Numbered from the stretch's first letter, positions 16,030 to 25,184 are shown. The stretch: DNA of 52,767 bases from W0P33-017 sp963640395 (GCA_963640395.1 CAVHZH010000002.1:1-52767), one strand, 5' to 3'. The notes: generated by a model not told the origin, from the letters alone. A program made the numbers and translations.

Positions 16030-17373
16030 ATGAATAGGGATCTCACGGTTGGCGATCCGCAAACCGTACTATGGAAATTCTGTATGCCACTGTTTGGCAG
16101 TATCATCTTTCAACAATTATACAACATCGCAGACAGCCTTGTTGCCGGCAAGTTTATCGGTGAAAACGCGCTGGCTGCCGTCGGCAACAGCTATGAGATC
16201 ACGCTGATCTTCATCGCATTTGCTTTCGGCTGCAACATGGGCTGCTCCGTTATCGTCTCGCGTCTGTTCGGTGCCAGGGACTATCGGACAATGAAAACCG
16301 CGGTCTATACCGCCTGCATCTTCAGCGGTATCGTGTGCATCGCGCTGATGTTTATCGGCATCTTAGGCTCCGGTCTGCTACTTGAGCTGATCCGCACGCC
16401 GGACGAGATATTTGCCGACTCCAAGCTGTATTTAGATATCTACGTCTGGGGACTGCCGTTTGTATTCTTTTACAATATTGCGACCGGTATTTTCTCCGCG
16501 CTCGGCGATTCAAAAACACCGTTTTATTTTCTGGCAGTATCTTCTACCGCCAACATCGCCGTAGATATCTGGTTTGTAAAGGCATTCCAGATGGGTGTAG
16601 CCGGTGTCGCATGGGCGACGTTTCTGTGTCAGGGCATCAGTTGTGTGCTCGCTATGGCAGTCGTGTTCCGCAGGCTGGCGAAAATACCGCTCAATGGAAA
16701 AGAAAAAGCGGCGATTTTTGACGCCGGACTGCTCCGGCAGATCGTCATCATCGCGATCCCGAGCATTTTGCAGCAGAGCTTTATCTCGATGGGAAATATC
16801 ATTATTCAGGGCATTATCAACGGATTTGGTGCGTCGGTCATGGCTGGATATTCCGCTGCCGTAAAATTAAACAATCTGGTGATCACGTCCTTTACGACAA
16901 CCGGAAACGGCATCTCCAACTACACGGCGCAGAATTTCGGTGCAAATAAACCGGACCGTGTCCGGGCTGGCTTTTGCATCGGTGTCAAATTAGTGTGGAT
17001 ACTCAGTCTCCCGCTGTGCCTGCTCTATTTCTTTGGCGGAAACATCGTACTGCGGCTGTTTCTCGATGAGCCGACACAGCTCGCCCTGCAAACAGGCATC
17101 ACATACCTGAAGATTCTCTCACCGTTTTACTTTGTCGTGTCCGCAAAGATCATCGCAGACGGCATTCTGCGCGGTGCGGGATGCATGAAAAGCTTTATGC
17201 TCACCACATTTTCCGACCTGATCCTGCGTGTCGTACTGGCATATGCCTTTTCCCGTACGGTGCTCGGTGCCACCGGAATCTGGTGTGCATGGCCGGTCGG
17301 ATGGTCCAGCGCAACGATCCTGTCTCTCACACTCTACCGGCGCGGAACATGGATGAAAACTGAGAAAGAGTAG
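16030..17373 (+). CDS. MATE-family multidrug/cation exporter
   Basis: Membrane exporter of 447 residues, the usual MATE length, with about twelve hydrophobic helices. The N-terminus MNRDLTVGDPQTVLWKF followed by MPLFGSIIFQQLYNIADSLV is typical of the DinF/NorM-like group common in Clostridia. It would use a sodium or proton gradient to expel drugs or metabolites; the substrate cannot be read from sequence. TGAGGAGG precedes the ATG. A strong terminator follows. Confidence 0.93.
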   Translation: MNRDLTVGDPQTVLWKFCMPLFGSIIFQQLYNIADSLVAGKFIGENALAAVGNSYEITLIFIAFAFGCNMGCSVIVSRLFGARDYRTMKTAVYTACIFSGIVCIALMFIGILGSGLLLELIRTPDEIFADSKLYLDIYVWGLPFVFFYNIATGIFSALGDSKTPFYFLAVSSTANIAVDIWFVKAFQMGVAGVAWATFLCQGISCVLAMAVVFRRLAKIPLNGKEKAAIFDAGLLRQIVIIAIPSILQQSFISMGNIIIQGIINGFGASVMAGYSAAVKLNNLVITSFTTTGNGISNYTAQNFGANKPDRVRAGFCIGVKLVWILSLPLCLLYFFGGNIVLRLFLDEPTQLALQTGITYLKILSPFYFVVSAKIIADGILRGAGCMKSFMLTTFSDLILRVVLAYAFSRTVLGATGIWCAWPVGWSSATILSLTLYRRGTWMKTEKE

Positions 17374-17388
17374 AAAAATAAAAATGTG

Positions 17389-17425
17389 AAAAAAGGTGTC
17401 CGTTTTGTAGGCGGACACCTTTTTT
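17389..17425. terminator. Rho-independent terminator, probably two-way
   Basis: Stem GGTGTCCG (17395-17402) / CGGACACC (17412-17419) with a nine-base loop, six T after it and six A before it. It ends the MATE transcript and can also stop transcription from pgi. Confidence 0.88.
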
Positions 17426-17429
17426 AGAT

Positions 17430-17553
17430 CCTATGTTTATGTGATAGGAAATTCCTATCACATAAAACGCTCCGAGTGGATGCGCATCTCGCGGAAATGA
17501 AATATATGCTTCGCATACCGCTCGAGCGCGAAAGAGTCTCAAGCGACTCTTTC
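17430..17553. repeat. Structured intergenic repeat beginning with a perfect palindrome
   Basis: It opens with a 31-base palindrome, arms TTTATGTGATAGGAA and TTCCTATCACATAAA around one base. Further hairpins follow: GATGCGCATC, TATGCTTCGCATA, CGCTCGAGCG and GAAAGAGTC/GACTCTTTC, the last just below the pgi stop codon. A related but shorter palindrome is at 33070. Family D of this window. Confidence 0.7.
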
Positions 17554-17556
17554 TTC

Positions 17557-19137
17557 TTAAATATTCAGCAGATCGCTGAACTCCTTGAGCGCCCCGTCTG
17601 TCTCGTGTGCAAGCACGCGCTTTGCCAATACCTTGCCGAGCTGTACGCCCTCCTGGTCAAAGCTGTTGACATTCCACAAAAATCCCTGAAACATCACCTT
17701 ATTCTCAAAGTGTGCCAGCAGCGCACCGAGCGCCTGCGGGTTCAACTGCTCACCGATAATGATGCTGGACGGACGTCCGCCCTCGAAGTTCTTGTTGCGG
17801 TTGTCATCCGCTTTTCCACATGCAAATGCGACGATCTGTGCAGCGACATTTGCGCACAGCTTCTGCTGGCTGGTGCTGCCCTGAATATCGACATCCGTTC
17901 CGATCTGGCTGTTTTTGAAGCCTACGAACTGGAGTGGTACAATGTCTGTGCCCTGATGCAGCAACTGATAGAACGAATGCTGTCCGTTCGTTCCCGGCTC
18001 ACCGAAAATCACCGGGCCGGTCGGATAGTCTACCGGCTCACCGAAGCGGTTGACAGACTTGCCGTTGGACTCCATATCCAACTGCTGTAAATGTGCCGGG
18101 AAACGGCTGAGCGCCTGTGAATACGGCAGCACGGCAGTGCTCGGATAACCGAGTACGTTGCGCTCATAGACACCGATCAGCGCATCGAGCATCGCTGCGT
18201 TCTCCAATACATTTTCATTTGCGGATAAACGATCCTCCGCAGCAGCGCCCTCAAGGAACTGTGCAAATACCTCCGGTCCAAATGCCAGCGATAATACGGC
18301 ACCACCGACTGCGGAGGTAGAAGAGTAACGGCCTCCGATATAGTCATCCATGAAAAATGCTGCCAGATAATCATCACTCTTTGCAAGCGGTGAGGTCTCG
18401 CTCGTGACCGCCACCATATGATCTGACGGATTCAGTCCTGCATTTTTCAGCGCATCCTTGACAAATGACTCATTGGTCAGTGTCTCTAAGGTCGTTCCAG
18501 ACTTTGACACCAGTACAAACAGTGCATGTGCCACATCAACGGAATTCAATACGGCTGCCGCATCGTCCGGATCTACGTTGCTGATAAACCGTGCCTCCAT
18601 CTTGAAGGTATTATTTTTCTTTGCCCAGTTCTCCAATGCCAGATACATCGCACGCGGGCCAAGATCACTGCCGCCGATACCGATCTGTACGACTGTCGTA
18701 AATTTTTCGCCCGCTGCATTGGTGATCCTGCCTGCATGTACATCATTTGCAAACTGTGCGATCTTCTCCTGCTGTGCCACATAGAATGCACGCTTGTCCA
18801 CGCCGTCAGCCTCTACCTGATCGCCAAGCTGTCCGCGTGTCAACTGATGCAGCACCAGACGGTTCTCTCCGGTATTGATCACTGCCCCGTTGTACAGTTC
18901 CTGAAATTTATCTGCAAGCTGCGCTTCCTTTGCCAGCTCGGTGAGTGCCTCTAACGTATCATCATCCACAGCCTTTGCCGCATAATGATAAGTCAGTCCA
19001 GCCGCCATCGGAGTGCTGTATTTCTTTACGCGCGCTGCGCTGCCCGCTCCGCTCATCACCTCTGCCAGATTTACCGGTGATGTCTTGGTCAGCTTCTCAT
19101 AGGAAGCCAGTGTATCAAGATTGTTCCATGCCACCAT
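17557..19137 (-). CDS. pgi: Glucose-6-phosphate isomerase
   Basis: Glycolytic enzyme of 526 residues that converts glucose 6-phosphate and fructose 6-phosphate. Sugar-phosphate and active-site segments IGIGGSDLGPRAMYLAL, VSKSGTTLETLTNESF and GEPGTNGQHSFYQLLHQG are visible. The length is nearer the long enterobacterial type than the roughly 450-residue Bacillus type. GAGGAGG precedes the ATG, and a good promoter lies 45-70 bases upstream. It is a single-gene unit. Confidence 0.95.
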   Translation of the reverse strand: MVAWNNLDTLASYEKLTKTSPVNLAEVMSGAGSAARVKKYSTPMAAGLTYHYAAKAVDDDTLEALTELAKEAQLADKFQELYNGAVINTGENRLVLHQLTRGQLGDQVEADGVDKRAFYVAQQEKIAQFANDVHAGRITNAAGEKFTTVVQIGIGGSDLGPRAMYLALENWAKKNNTFKMEARFISNVDPDDAAAVLNSVDVAHALFVLVSKSGTTLETLTNESFVKDALKNAGLNPSDHMVAVTSETSPLAKSDDYLAAFFMDDYIGGRYSSTSAVGGAVLSLAFGPEVFAQFLEGAAAEDRLSANENVLENAAMLDALIGVYERNVLGYPSTAVLPYSQALSRFPAHLQQLDMESNGKSVNRFGEPVDYPTGPVIFGEPGTNGQHSFYQLLHQGTDIVPLQFVGFKNSQIGTDVDIQGSTSQQKLCANVAAQIVAFACGKADDNRNKNFEGGRPSSIIIGEQLNPQALGALLAHFENKVMFQGFLWNVNSFDQEGVQLGKVLAKRVLAHETDGALKEFSDLLNI

Positions 19138-19180
19138 TGCTCATTCCTCCTCGTTTTTCATCAAATTCTGAACTGACCCA

Positions 19181-19209
19181 ATTATACTATGAAATGGAAA
19201 TGGGTTCAA
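19181..19209 (-). promoter_or_regulatory. Promoter of pgi
   Basis: TTGAAC (19204-19209) and TATAAT (19181-19186) on the minus strand with a 17-base spacer. Confidence 0.8.
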
Positions 19210-19669
19210 GATTTGTTTTTTGCGCGCAGAGGAAAAGATACGATCAAAAAGCCCGAAATCATCGCCCGAATGCCAGTAACGCAGCCCCGATCGCGCCGCA
19301 AAGCTGGCGGAATGGCGGCAGCGTCCGGTTCGAAGCCAGACGCAGTTTTAGCCCATACGCCCGATAGCTGGCTAAAAGCAGTGCCCGGCTCCTCTTAGGA
19401 TGCTCCGGTATGATTTTATTGATGTAGTCTCCAAATTTCCAAACAATATCCGGCACGTGAACTATCGCCCTGTCCGGGAACGCAAAACGTTCCCCGGTTT
19501 GCCCTGTTTTACAACTCTTTTCGGATGTTAGCGGCAGCCTGCACCAGATTCATACGGAGCTAGACATCCATGGGATGTCTAGCTCGGAGCGAAACGAAGT
19601 GTAGACCCTTATCAGCAAGTGCTTCGGGCTGTTCTGAACAGTTACATTACTTCAAACCCGAAATATAGA
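19210..19669. other. Long intergenic stretch between pgi and truA
   Basis: No supported gene. A 65-codon minus-strand frame (19259-19456) has no ribosome site and no recognised motif, though its composition could mark a decayed gene. The stretch also holds a perfect hairpin GAGCTAGACATCC-ATG-GGATGTCTAGCTC (about 19557-19586) and a segment 19600-19645 ending CTGAACAGTTAC that resembles the right end of the element at 48521. Confidence 0.5.
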
Positions 19670-19698
19670 TATACATTTCCACCGATTCCATATATAAT
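19670..19698 (+). promoter_or_regulatory. Probable promoter of truA
   Basis: TATACA (19670-19675) and TATAAT (19693-19698), 17 bases apart, 72 bases before the start codon. Confidence 0.55.
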
Positions 19699-19770
19699 GA
19701 AACTATTCCTGATGATCACTTTACAGTTTTCCGAGGAATAATATCAGATAAAGGAACACAGACAATCGCT

Positions 19771-20514
19771 ATGACCAAAAATTATAAACTGACTATCACA
19801 TATGACGGAACACGCTACTACGGCTGGGAGCACCAGCCGGGCAGGGACACGATACAGGGCAAGCTCAAAACCGTCCTGCAGCGGATGTGTGAGCTGGAAA
19901 ATATCCCCGAGGTCATCGGTGCAGGGCGTACCGATGCGGGTGTCCATGCAAAGGCAATGACCGCCAATGTGCTGCTCGACACACGCTTATCCGAAGCGGA
20001 GATCAAGGCATATATGAACCGCTATCTGCCGGACGACATCGGTATTGTCGATGTCCGTGAGGCTTCCGAGCGTTTTCATGCCCGCTACAAGGCAGTCGGC
20101 AAAACCTACTCCTACACCTGCTATGTCGGTGAGGGCAAACCGGTCTTTAACCGCCGATATGTATCACGGCTGGATTTCGAGCCGGATGTAGATGCCATGA
20201 TACGCGCTGCCGGATATTTACAGGGTGAGCACGATTTCAAGAGCTTTTGCGGCAATCCGAAAATGAAAAAATCCACCGTCCGCCTCGTGGATTCCATTAC
20301 CATTAAGCGCAGCAAAAACCAGATCTATTTCACGTTTCACGGAACCGGATTTTTGCAGCATATGGTGCGCATTCTCGTCGGCACGCTGCTCGAGGTCGGA
20401 GCCGGACGGCTGCAGCCGGAGGATATGACAGATATTCTGGAGGCAAAGGACCGGCGCGCTGCAGGACCGACCGCACCCGCATGCGGGCTGTGTCTCGAAC
20501 GTGTAGACTACTAG
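19771..20514 (+). CDS. truA: tRNA pseudouridine(38-40) synthase
   Basis: RNA-modifying enzyme of 247 residues that makes pseudouridine in the anticodon stem-loop. The catalytic aspartate lies in GAGRTDAGVHA, and the N-terminus YKLTITYDGTRYYGW is the standard TruA opening, which fixes the start even though the ribosome site is weak. FHGTGFLQHMVRILVGTLLEVG is the conserved C-terminal block. The stop codon TAG is part of the end of an inverted-repeat element. Confidence 0.95.
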   Translation: MTKNYKLTITYDGTRYYGWEHQPGRDTIQGKLKTVLQRMCELENIPEVIGAGRTDAGVHAKAMTANVLLDTRLSEAEIKAYMNRYLPDDIGIVDVREASERFHARYKAVGKTYSYTCYVGEGKPVFNRRYVSRLDFEPDVDAMIRAAGYLQGEHDFKSFCGNPKMKKSTVRLVDSITIKRSKNQIYFTFHGTGFLQHMVRILVGTLLEVGAGRLQPEDMTDILEAKDRRAAGPTAPACGLCLERVDY

Positions 20515-20687
20515 TACAGCGTTTCATAAATAACTAGACCAAAAACGTAGAATGTTTTTTTGAATGTGCATATCAAAAAACGCAGGCGTAGTGGGCTACG
20601 GCGAGGCTTTTTGGTATGTGCAGTCGGAAAAACAGGCAAGTTATTGGGATAGTTATTTAGAAATCGCTGTACTAGTACAGCGTTTCC
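20511..20687. repeat. MITE-like element with long terminal inverted repeats
   Basis: Left end CTAGTACAGCGTTTCATAAA runs into TAACTA; the right end TAGTTATTTAGAAATCGCTG runs into TACTAG, an imperfect inverted copy. The body is about 165 bp with an inner inverted pair (GTGCATA..AAAAA / TTTTT..TATGTGC). A further copy of the left end, CTAGTACAGCGTTTC, follows at 20673-20687, giving 15-base direct repeats at the borders. It takes in the truA stop codon. Confidence 0.75.
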
Positions 20688-20717
20688 CTAACGTATTTTT
20701 GTTTGGAGGAATAATAA

Positions 20718-21590
20718 ATGAAGGATATTAAACTTGGTTCACATGTCGGCATGTCCGGCAAAGATATGTTTTTAAATTCGGTGCGTGAAGCGGTCTCCTA
20801 TGGGGCAAACACCTTTATGGTCTACACCGGGGCACCGCAGAACACGCGCAGAAAGGCGGTTTCTGAATTGAATATCCCCGCGGCGTGGGAGCTGATGCGC
20901 GAAAACAACATTGAAAATTTTGTCGTACACGCGCCATATATCATCAATCTGGCGAACACGGTAAAACCGGATATCTACGAGCTGGCAGTCACCTTCCTGC
21001 GCACCGAGCTGGAGCGCACGATCGCGATGGGCAGCCATGTGCTCGTGCTACATCCCGGTTCCCATGTGGGAGCCGGTGTCGAAGCCGGTACCGCGCAGAT
21101 CATCAAGGGACTGAACGAAGTGCTCACCCCAGACCTTGACTGCGTGATCGCACTTGAGACAATGGCTGGAAAGGGCTCTGAGATCGGACGCAGCTTCGAA
21201 GAACTCGCCCGTATCTACGACGGCGTAAGCTGCAGCGACAAGCTGCGCGTCTGCTTCGACACCTGCCACACCAATGACGCAGGCTATGACATTGCAGGCG
21301 ATTTTGACGGTGTGATCGATACGTTTGACCATGTGATTGGCAAAGACCAGATCGCAGTCTTTCACATCAATGACTCAAAAAATCCGCGCGGAGCCGCCAA
21401 AGACCGCCACGAGAATCTCGGAAAGGGCGAAATCGGCTTTGAAGCGCTCAAATATATCGTATGGCATCCGGATTTTCTCGATATCCCGAAAATCCTTGAG
21501 ACCCCGTGGTATAAAAACCCGGACAATCCCAAAGACACATGGGCGCCTTATAAAGAAGAAATCGCGTTGCTGCGCGAGGGGCATTCGTAA
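20718..21590 (+). CDS. nfo: Endonuclease IV (AP endonuclease)
   Basis: Base-excision repair enzyme of 290 residues that cuts at abasic sites, a TIM-barrel with three metal ions. Metal-binding segments GSHVGMSG, VVHAPYI, VLHPGSHVG, ALETMAGKGSE, CFDTCHTNDAGYD, FHINDSKN and DRHENLGKG are all present. TTTGGAGG precedes the ATG. It stands alone, with a short hairpin over its stop codon as probable terminator. Confidence 0.96.
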   Translation: MKDIKLGSHVGMSGKDMFLNSVREAVSYGANTFMVYTGAPQNTRRKAVSELNIPAAWELMRENNIENFVVHAPYIINLANTVKPDIYELAVTFLRTELERTIAMGSHVLVLHPGSHVGAGVEAGTAQIIKGLNEVLTPDLDCVIALETMAGKGSEIGRSFEELARIYDGVSCSDKLRVCFDTCHTNDAGYDIAGDFDGVIDTFDHVIGKDQIAVFHINDSKNPRGAAKDRHENLGKGEIGFEALKYIVWHPDFLDIPKILETPWYKNPDNPKDTWAPYKEEIALLREGHS

Positions 21591-21597
21591 ATGCCCC
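21578..21597 (+). terminator. Probable terminator of nfo
   Basis: Perfect stem GGGGCATT/AATGCCCC with loop CGTA that overlaps the stop codon; the following bases are only moderately T-rich. Confidence 0.5.
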
Positions 21598-21603
21598 CTT
21601 CTC

Positions 21604-23157
21604 CTACTTTAACCCGGGCTCTTTATCATCCGGCGCAGCAGCATTTTGATCCAGCTCAAACCAGAATTCCACGCCGTCCGGATGATTGCATACCCCGCAG
21701 GTCCTGTGGTGCGAATCCATGATCGCTTTTACAATGGACAAGCCGATTCCGCTGCCGCCGTATTCCCGCGTGCGCGCCTTATCTACCTTATAAAATTTAT
21801 CCCAGATATGCGCGATATCCTCGTCCGGAATATGGCTGCCCGTGTTGAATACACTGATCCGCAGCACCTCCTCCCTGCCCGTATAAAAAATACGGATCAG
21901 CTTGTCGCCCGCGGCATAGTGGATCGCATTGCTCAGATAGTTGGTCACGACCTCCTCGATCTGGAATTCATCGCCCCACACATACGCCTCCGGCTCGTCA
22001 AAGCTGAGCTGGATCTCATTCTGCTGCAGCAGCAGCGAGTTGTTTTCGATCACTCCACGGATCAGCTCCGTAATATCAAACCGGTCGATCGTGACCGGAT
22101 CATTGCCAAATTCGAGATGGTTGAGCGTCAGCAGCTTTTGTACCATCCGGTTCATTTTGCCCGCCTCATCCATGATGACATCACAATAAAAGCTGCGGCT
22201 CTCCGCATCATCGTTGATACACTCGTTCAACCCCTCTGCATAGCCCTGTATGAGTGCCAGCGGCGTCTTTAGCTCATGGGAAACATTTGACAAAAATTCC
22301 TTGCGCATCTCATCGATCTGTTCCTTTTTCGCAATGTCGCTCTTTAGCTCATTATTCGCCGTCTTGAGCTCGCTGATCGCCCGTTCCAGTGTCGATGACA
22401 GACGGTTCATATACATGCCGAGCTGCTCGATCTCCTTGCTGTCGTGATCCGGTTCATATCTTGCACTGAAATCCAGTTCAGACATCTCGCCTGCGATCTG
22501 TGTGAGCTGGCGGATCGGCCGTGTGATGCGCCTTGTCACCAGCATGACGACCAGCACGCTGACCAGAATGCCGCACAGTCCGATATATGCCAGAAATTGG
22601 TTCGATATCTTCACACTCTCACGGATGCTCTCCAATGCGGTACGCATCATGATGAGATTGCCGTCGTCCAATGTTCCCCACAGCACCAGATATTCCGATG
22701 CCATACGGCTGTCCGTCACCTGAAGGATGCTGTAATTATTGTTGTGTGCCACATTCTTTCGCCCGCTGTCCGACGCAGCGCCAAACAACACATCCATAAA
22801 CTGTCTAGTCAGGTTCGCACTGTCGTTGGAGGTGGAACGCACAACCGTTCCATCCGAGGTCACGACAAGGATCTCTATGTTTCCGTTCGCGCTGATGCGG
22901 TCAAACTGCACATCAAAGTCATCATCGGTGAGCTTGCCGTTTGTAGCGGCGCGGTCAATCAGCTTATAGCCGCTCGCAAGCTGCGCGGTTTTCATTTTAC
23001 TGTAATATTGTCCCAAAAAGGTTGTATTTAAAAACCAGCACAGTAAGACTGTGCCGGCAACAAGCGCGATGATCGCCATACCGATCTGGGTCGTGATCGA
23101 TCGTTTGTGCGAATGTCCCAAATGGTTTTTCATATACTTTTCCACGCTCCTATTCAT
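21604..23157 (-). CDS. Sensor histidine kinase (HAMP type)
   Basis: Membrane histidine kinase of 517 residues. TM1 at about 22-44, an extracytoplasmic sensor part to about 186, TM2 at about 187-208, HAMP 209-262, HisKA with His294 in FLSNVSHELKTPL, and a HATPase domain with NYLSNAIHYA, FNTGSHI and GGSGIGLSIVKAI. Its start overlaps the response-regulator stop by eight bases, so the two are coupled. The sensed signal is not apparent. An ATG at 23133 is an alternative start. Confidence 0.93.
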   Translation of the reverse strand: MNRSVEKYMKNHLGHSHKRSITTQIGMAIIALVAGTVLLCWFLNTTFLGQYYSKMKTAQLASGYKLIDRAATNGKLTDDDFDVQFDRISANGNIEILVVTSDGTVVRSTSNDSANLTRQFMDVLFGAASDSGRKNVAHNNNYSILQVTDSRMASEYLVLWGTLDDGNLIMMRTALESIRESVKISNQFLAYIGLCGILVSVLVVMLVTRRITRPIRQLTQIAGEMSELDFSARYEPDHDSKEIEQLGMYMNRLSSTLERAISELKTANNELKSDIAKKEQIDEMRKEFLSNVSHELKTPLALIQGYAEGLNECINDDAESRSFYCDVIMDEAGKMNRMVQKLLTLNHLEFGNDPVTIDRFDITELIRGVIENNSLLLQQNEIQLSFDEPEAYVWGDEFQIEEVVTNYLSNAIHYAAGDKLIRIFYTGREEVLRISVFNTGSHIPDEDIAHIWDKFYKVDKARTREYGGSGIGLSIVKAIMDSHHRTCGVCNHPDGVEFWFELDQNAAAPDDKEPGLK

Positions 23158-23833
23158 TCACTTCAAACTTGTAGCCCATGCCCCAGATCGTCTTGATATA
23201 ATCCCCGTGGCTTCCCATCTTGCTCCGCAGCTTTTTCACATGTGTGTCGATCGTTCTCGCATCGCCGAAATAATCATAATTCCACACGCTGTTCAATATT
23301 TTCTCACGCGAGAGCGCAATGCCCGCATTTTCTATAAAATAGGTGAGCAGCTCGAACTCCTTGTAGCTCAGCTCGACCGGCTTGCCGTCGATCGTGACCA
23401 TATGCGCCGCCTGATCCACGGTAATCGCCCCTGCCGTGAGCGTCTGTGCCTCTGCGGTCTGGTTTGTCCGCCGCAAAATCGCCTCCACACGGGCAACCAG
23501 AATCTTGGGGCTGAACGGCTTGGCGATGTACTCGTCCACACCGAGCTCAAATCCGTTCAGCTCGTCATTTTCCCCGCCCTTTGCCGTCAGCATGATGATC
23601 GGCACCTTGGAATGCTCGCGGATCTCCCTGCATACCTCAAAACCATTCATCTTCGGCATCATGACATCCAGAATAATGAGTGAAATGTCTTTATCCGCAT
23701 AAAATTTGTCCAACGCTTCCTCTCCGTCGCCTGCTTCCACGACATCATAGCCCTTTTTCACAAGGAAATCCCGCACGAGCTTCCGCATACGGCTTTCGTC
23801 ATCTACTACCAGTATTTTTATCGTTTTCTCCAT
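23150..23833 (-). CDS. OmpR/PhoB-type response regulator
   Basis: Two-domain regulator of about 227 residues. Receiver domain with the acidic pair in VVDDESR and the phospho-acceptor Asp56 in ILDVMMP; the C-terminal winged helix has RTIDTHVKKLRSKMG and WGMGYKFE. I start at MEKTIKILVVDDE (23833), where GGAG lies about ten bases upstream; the frame extends further but without a site. It works with the kinase at 21604. No target operator was identified. Confidence 0.93.
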   Translation of the reverse strand: MEKTIKILVVDDESRMRKLVRDFLVKKGYDVVEAGDGEEALDKFYADKDISLIILDVMMPKMNGFEVCREIREHSKVPIIMLTAKGGENDELNGFELGVDEYIAKPFSPKILVARVEAILRRTNQTAEAQTLTAGAITVDQAAHMVTIDGKPVELSYKEFELLTYFIENAGIALSREKILNSVWNYDYFGDARTIDTHVKKLRSKMGSHGDYIKTIWGMGYKFEVNE

Positions 23834-23989
23834 ATATTGCACGCTCCTTTTCATGGACTGCATGTTCCCGCTCAATTTTTATTTTCTACTGTTTATTATC
23901 ATACATTTCACTTGAATTGCAAGCAAAAACTGTGTTTTTCACAATATCTACATACAATTCCATATCGATTGCAAAGCGAAAAGCCACTC

Positions 23990-24033
23990 CCAAAATTACA
24001 AATGGACAGACACCAGACGGCATCTGCCCATTT
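23990..24033 (-). terminator. Probable terminator of the HTH/coiled-coil gene pair
   Basis: Minus-strand stem of 15 pairs with three G-U pairs (24000-24014 with 24019-24033) and a four-base loop; the T stretch after it is broken. Confidence 0.5.
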
Positions 24034-24060
24034 GAATGAAAGAATTCATAGGAAGGCTAT

Positions 24061-24492
24061 TTAATTTTGTGGGATGTCCCGTGTCTGAAACATATAATCA
24101 CTATCCTCGATGGAATAGTACACGACACTCCCCTCCTTCGGATAACCCATGCCAAGCTGCAATGCCTTTTCCTTCACATCACATCCACTGGCGGCATCCT
24201 CCAGCCGCTTCTGCGCATCATCATTCTGCTGGCGCAGTGTCTCTAACTCCTCCTGCAGCGCCAAGACCCGGTCGGTCTGCTGCTGCACCCGGAAACTGAT
24301 CTGTAAAAATACTGTGCAGACGGCTAATATCAGTACGGTGGCAAATACCAGACAAACCAGCCTGCCACGGTTCTCCCGCATCTCACGGTTCGCACAGATC
24401 GTATAATATCGTTTCAGATATTCTTCTCTCTGTGATCTATAATAATCATCAATCTGTGCCTCTGTTAGATAGGCAGCATTTTCTTCAAGCAT
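24061..24492 (-). CDS. Hypothetical single-pass membrane protein with coiled coil
   Basis: 143 residues. A charged N-terminal part of about 45 residues is followed by the helix LVCLVFATVLILAVCTVFLQI and then a probable coiled coil (QQQTDRVLALQEELETLRQQ onward). This layout, short cytoplasmic part, one helix and outer coiled coil, recalls FtsL/DivIC division proteins, but no family motif is secure and no division gene is nearby. Its start overlaps the HTH gene by eight bases, so the two probably act together. Confidence 0.75.
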   Translation of the reverse strand: MLEENAAYLTEAQIDDYYRSQREEYLKRYYTICANREMRENRGRLVCLVFATVLILAVCTVFLQISFRVQQQTDRVLALQEELETLRQQNDDAQKRLEDAASGCDVKEKALQLGMGYPKEGSVVYYSIEDSDYMFQTRDIPQN

Positions 24493-24931
24493 CTCCCGCC
24501 CCCGCCTTTAGCTGATCCAGCAGATCTGTAACCGCCCACAGCTCACCGCTCACAGCGATCCGAAACAGCCTGCTCTCATCATGGTATTCATATGAAATCG
24601 ACGTGATCCCAGTACCACAGCGATGCTCCAACTGTGTGTAGATCGTCATCCCCTGCACCTGTGTCACCCCCGGCAGATCCAGCAACGCACAAAATGCCGC
24701 TGACTCCCGCTGTGAGGTACCCAGATAGCCGCGCACAATCTGTGCCGGTGAACTGTTCCCCGGCTGTTGTCTGGAAAACAGCTTTTTGACCTCATCCTCT
24801 GTAAAACGCCACTGAACACCGATTTTCTGCCCGGTAAGTGTCCCATCCTTTAGATAATTACGGATCGTTCGACTAGTCATACCGGTTACTCTGGCGACAT
24901 CCGCTACTGTATATAATTTTTCATCCAGCAT
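24485..24931 (-). CDS. HTH (MerR/excisionase-type) DNA-binding protein
   Basis: 148 residues. The first 55 residues are a MerR-like helix-turn-helix: YTVADVARVTGMTSRTIRNY followed by LKDGTLTGQKIGVQWRFTEDEV. The C-terminal half (about 65-145), with GVTQVQGMTIYTQLEHRCG, is not recognised and might bind a ligand or partner. It is the first gene of a two-gene unit with the membrane protein at 24061. A membrane-linked transcription regulator is one possibility; nothing in the sequence proves it. Confidence 0.8.
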   Translation of the reverse strand: MLDEKLYTVADVARVTGMTSRTIRNYLKDGTLTGQKIGVQWRFTEDEVKKLFSRQQPGNSSPAQIVRGYLGTSQRESAAFCALLDLPGVTQVQGMTIYTQLEHRCGTGITSISYEYHDESRLFRIAVSGELWAVTDLLDQLKAGAGDA

Positions 24932-25104
24932 ACCGATGCCTCCTCGCTTTCAATTATATTTCATCCTATTTCATTTGTAAACATTTTTTTACACGTATTT
25001 TGTCCTTTCTACACATTTTTCACTCTGATTATACGTATTTTCTAACATTTATCTCTCTTTTCTATTTTAAATACTTTTTTTCATATATTTTCATATCTTG
25101 ATGT

Positions 25105-25138
25105 AAAAAAAAGTGCGCTCCAGCCGATTGGAACACAC
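25105..25138 (-). terminator. Terminator after smpB
   Basis: Minus-strand stem GTGTGTTCCA / TGGAGCGCAC (two G-U pairs, loop ATCGGC) followed by eight T. Confidence 0.85.
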
Positions 25139-25151
25139 GCCCCTTTTTATT

Positions 25152-25184
25152 TAAGGAAATGCTGATTAAATCAGCATTTTCTTA
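25152..25184. repeat. Family A half element (solo hairpin)
   Basis: Only the left hairpin of family A is present: AAGGAAATGCTGATT paired with AATCAGCATTTTCTT. It ends one base before the smpB stop codon. Confidence 0.8.

Noticed and set aside
17430..17553. CRISPR-like or riboswitch-like structured array
   Set aside because: The hairpins differ from one another and there are no regular repeats with spacers, nor a known aptamer core.
19259..19456. Minus-strand frame of 65 codons that looks protein-like
   Set aside because: No ribosome site, no motif, and it lies in a repeat-rich gap; noted as possible remnant only.
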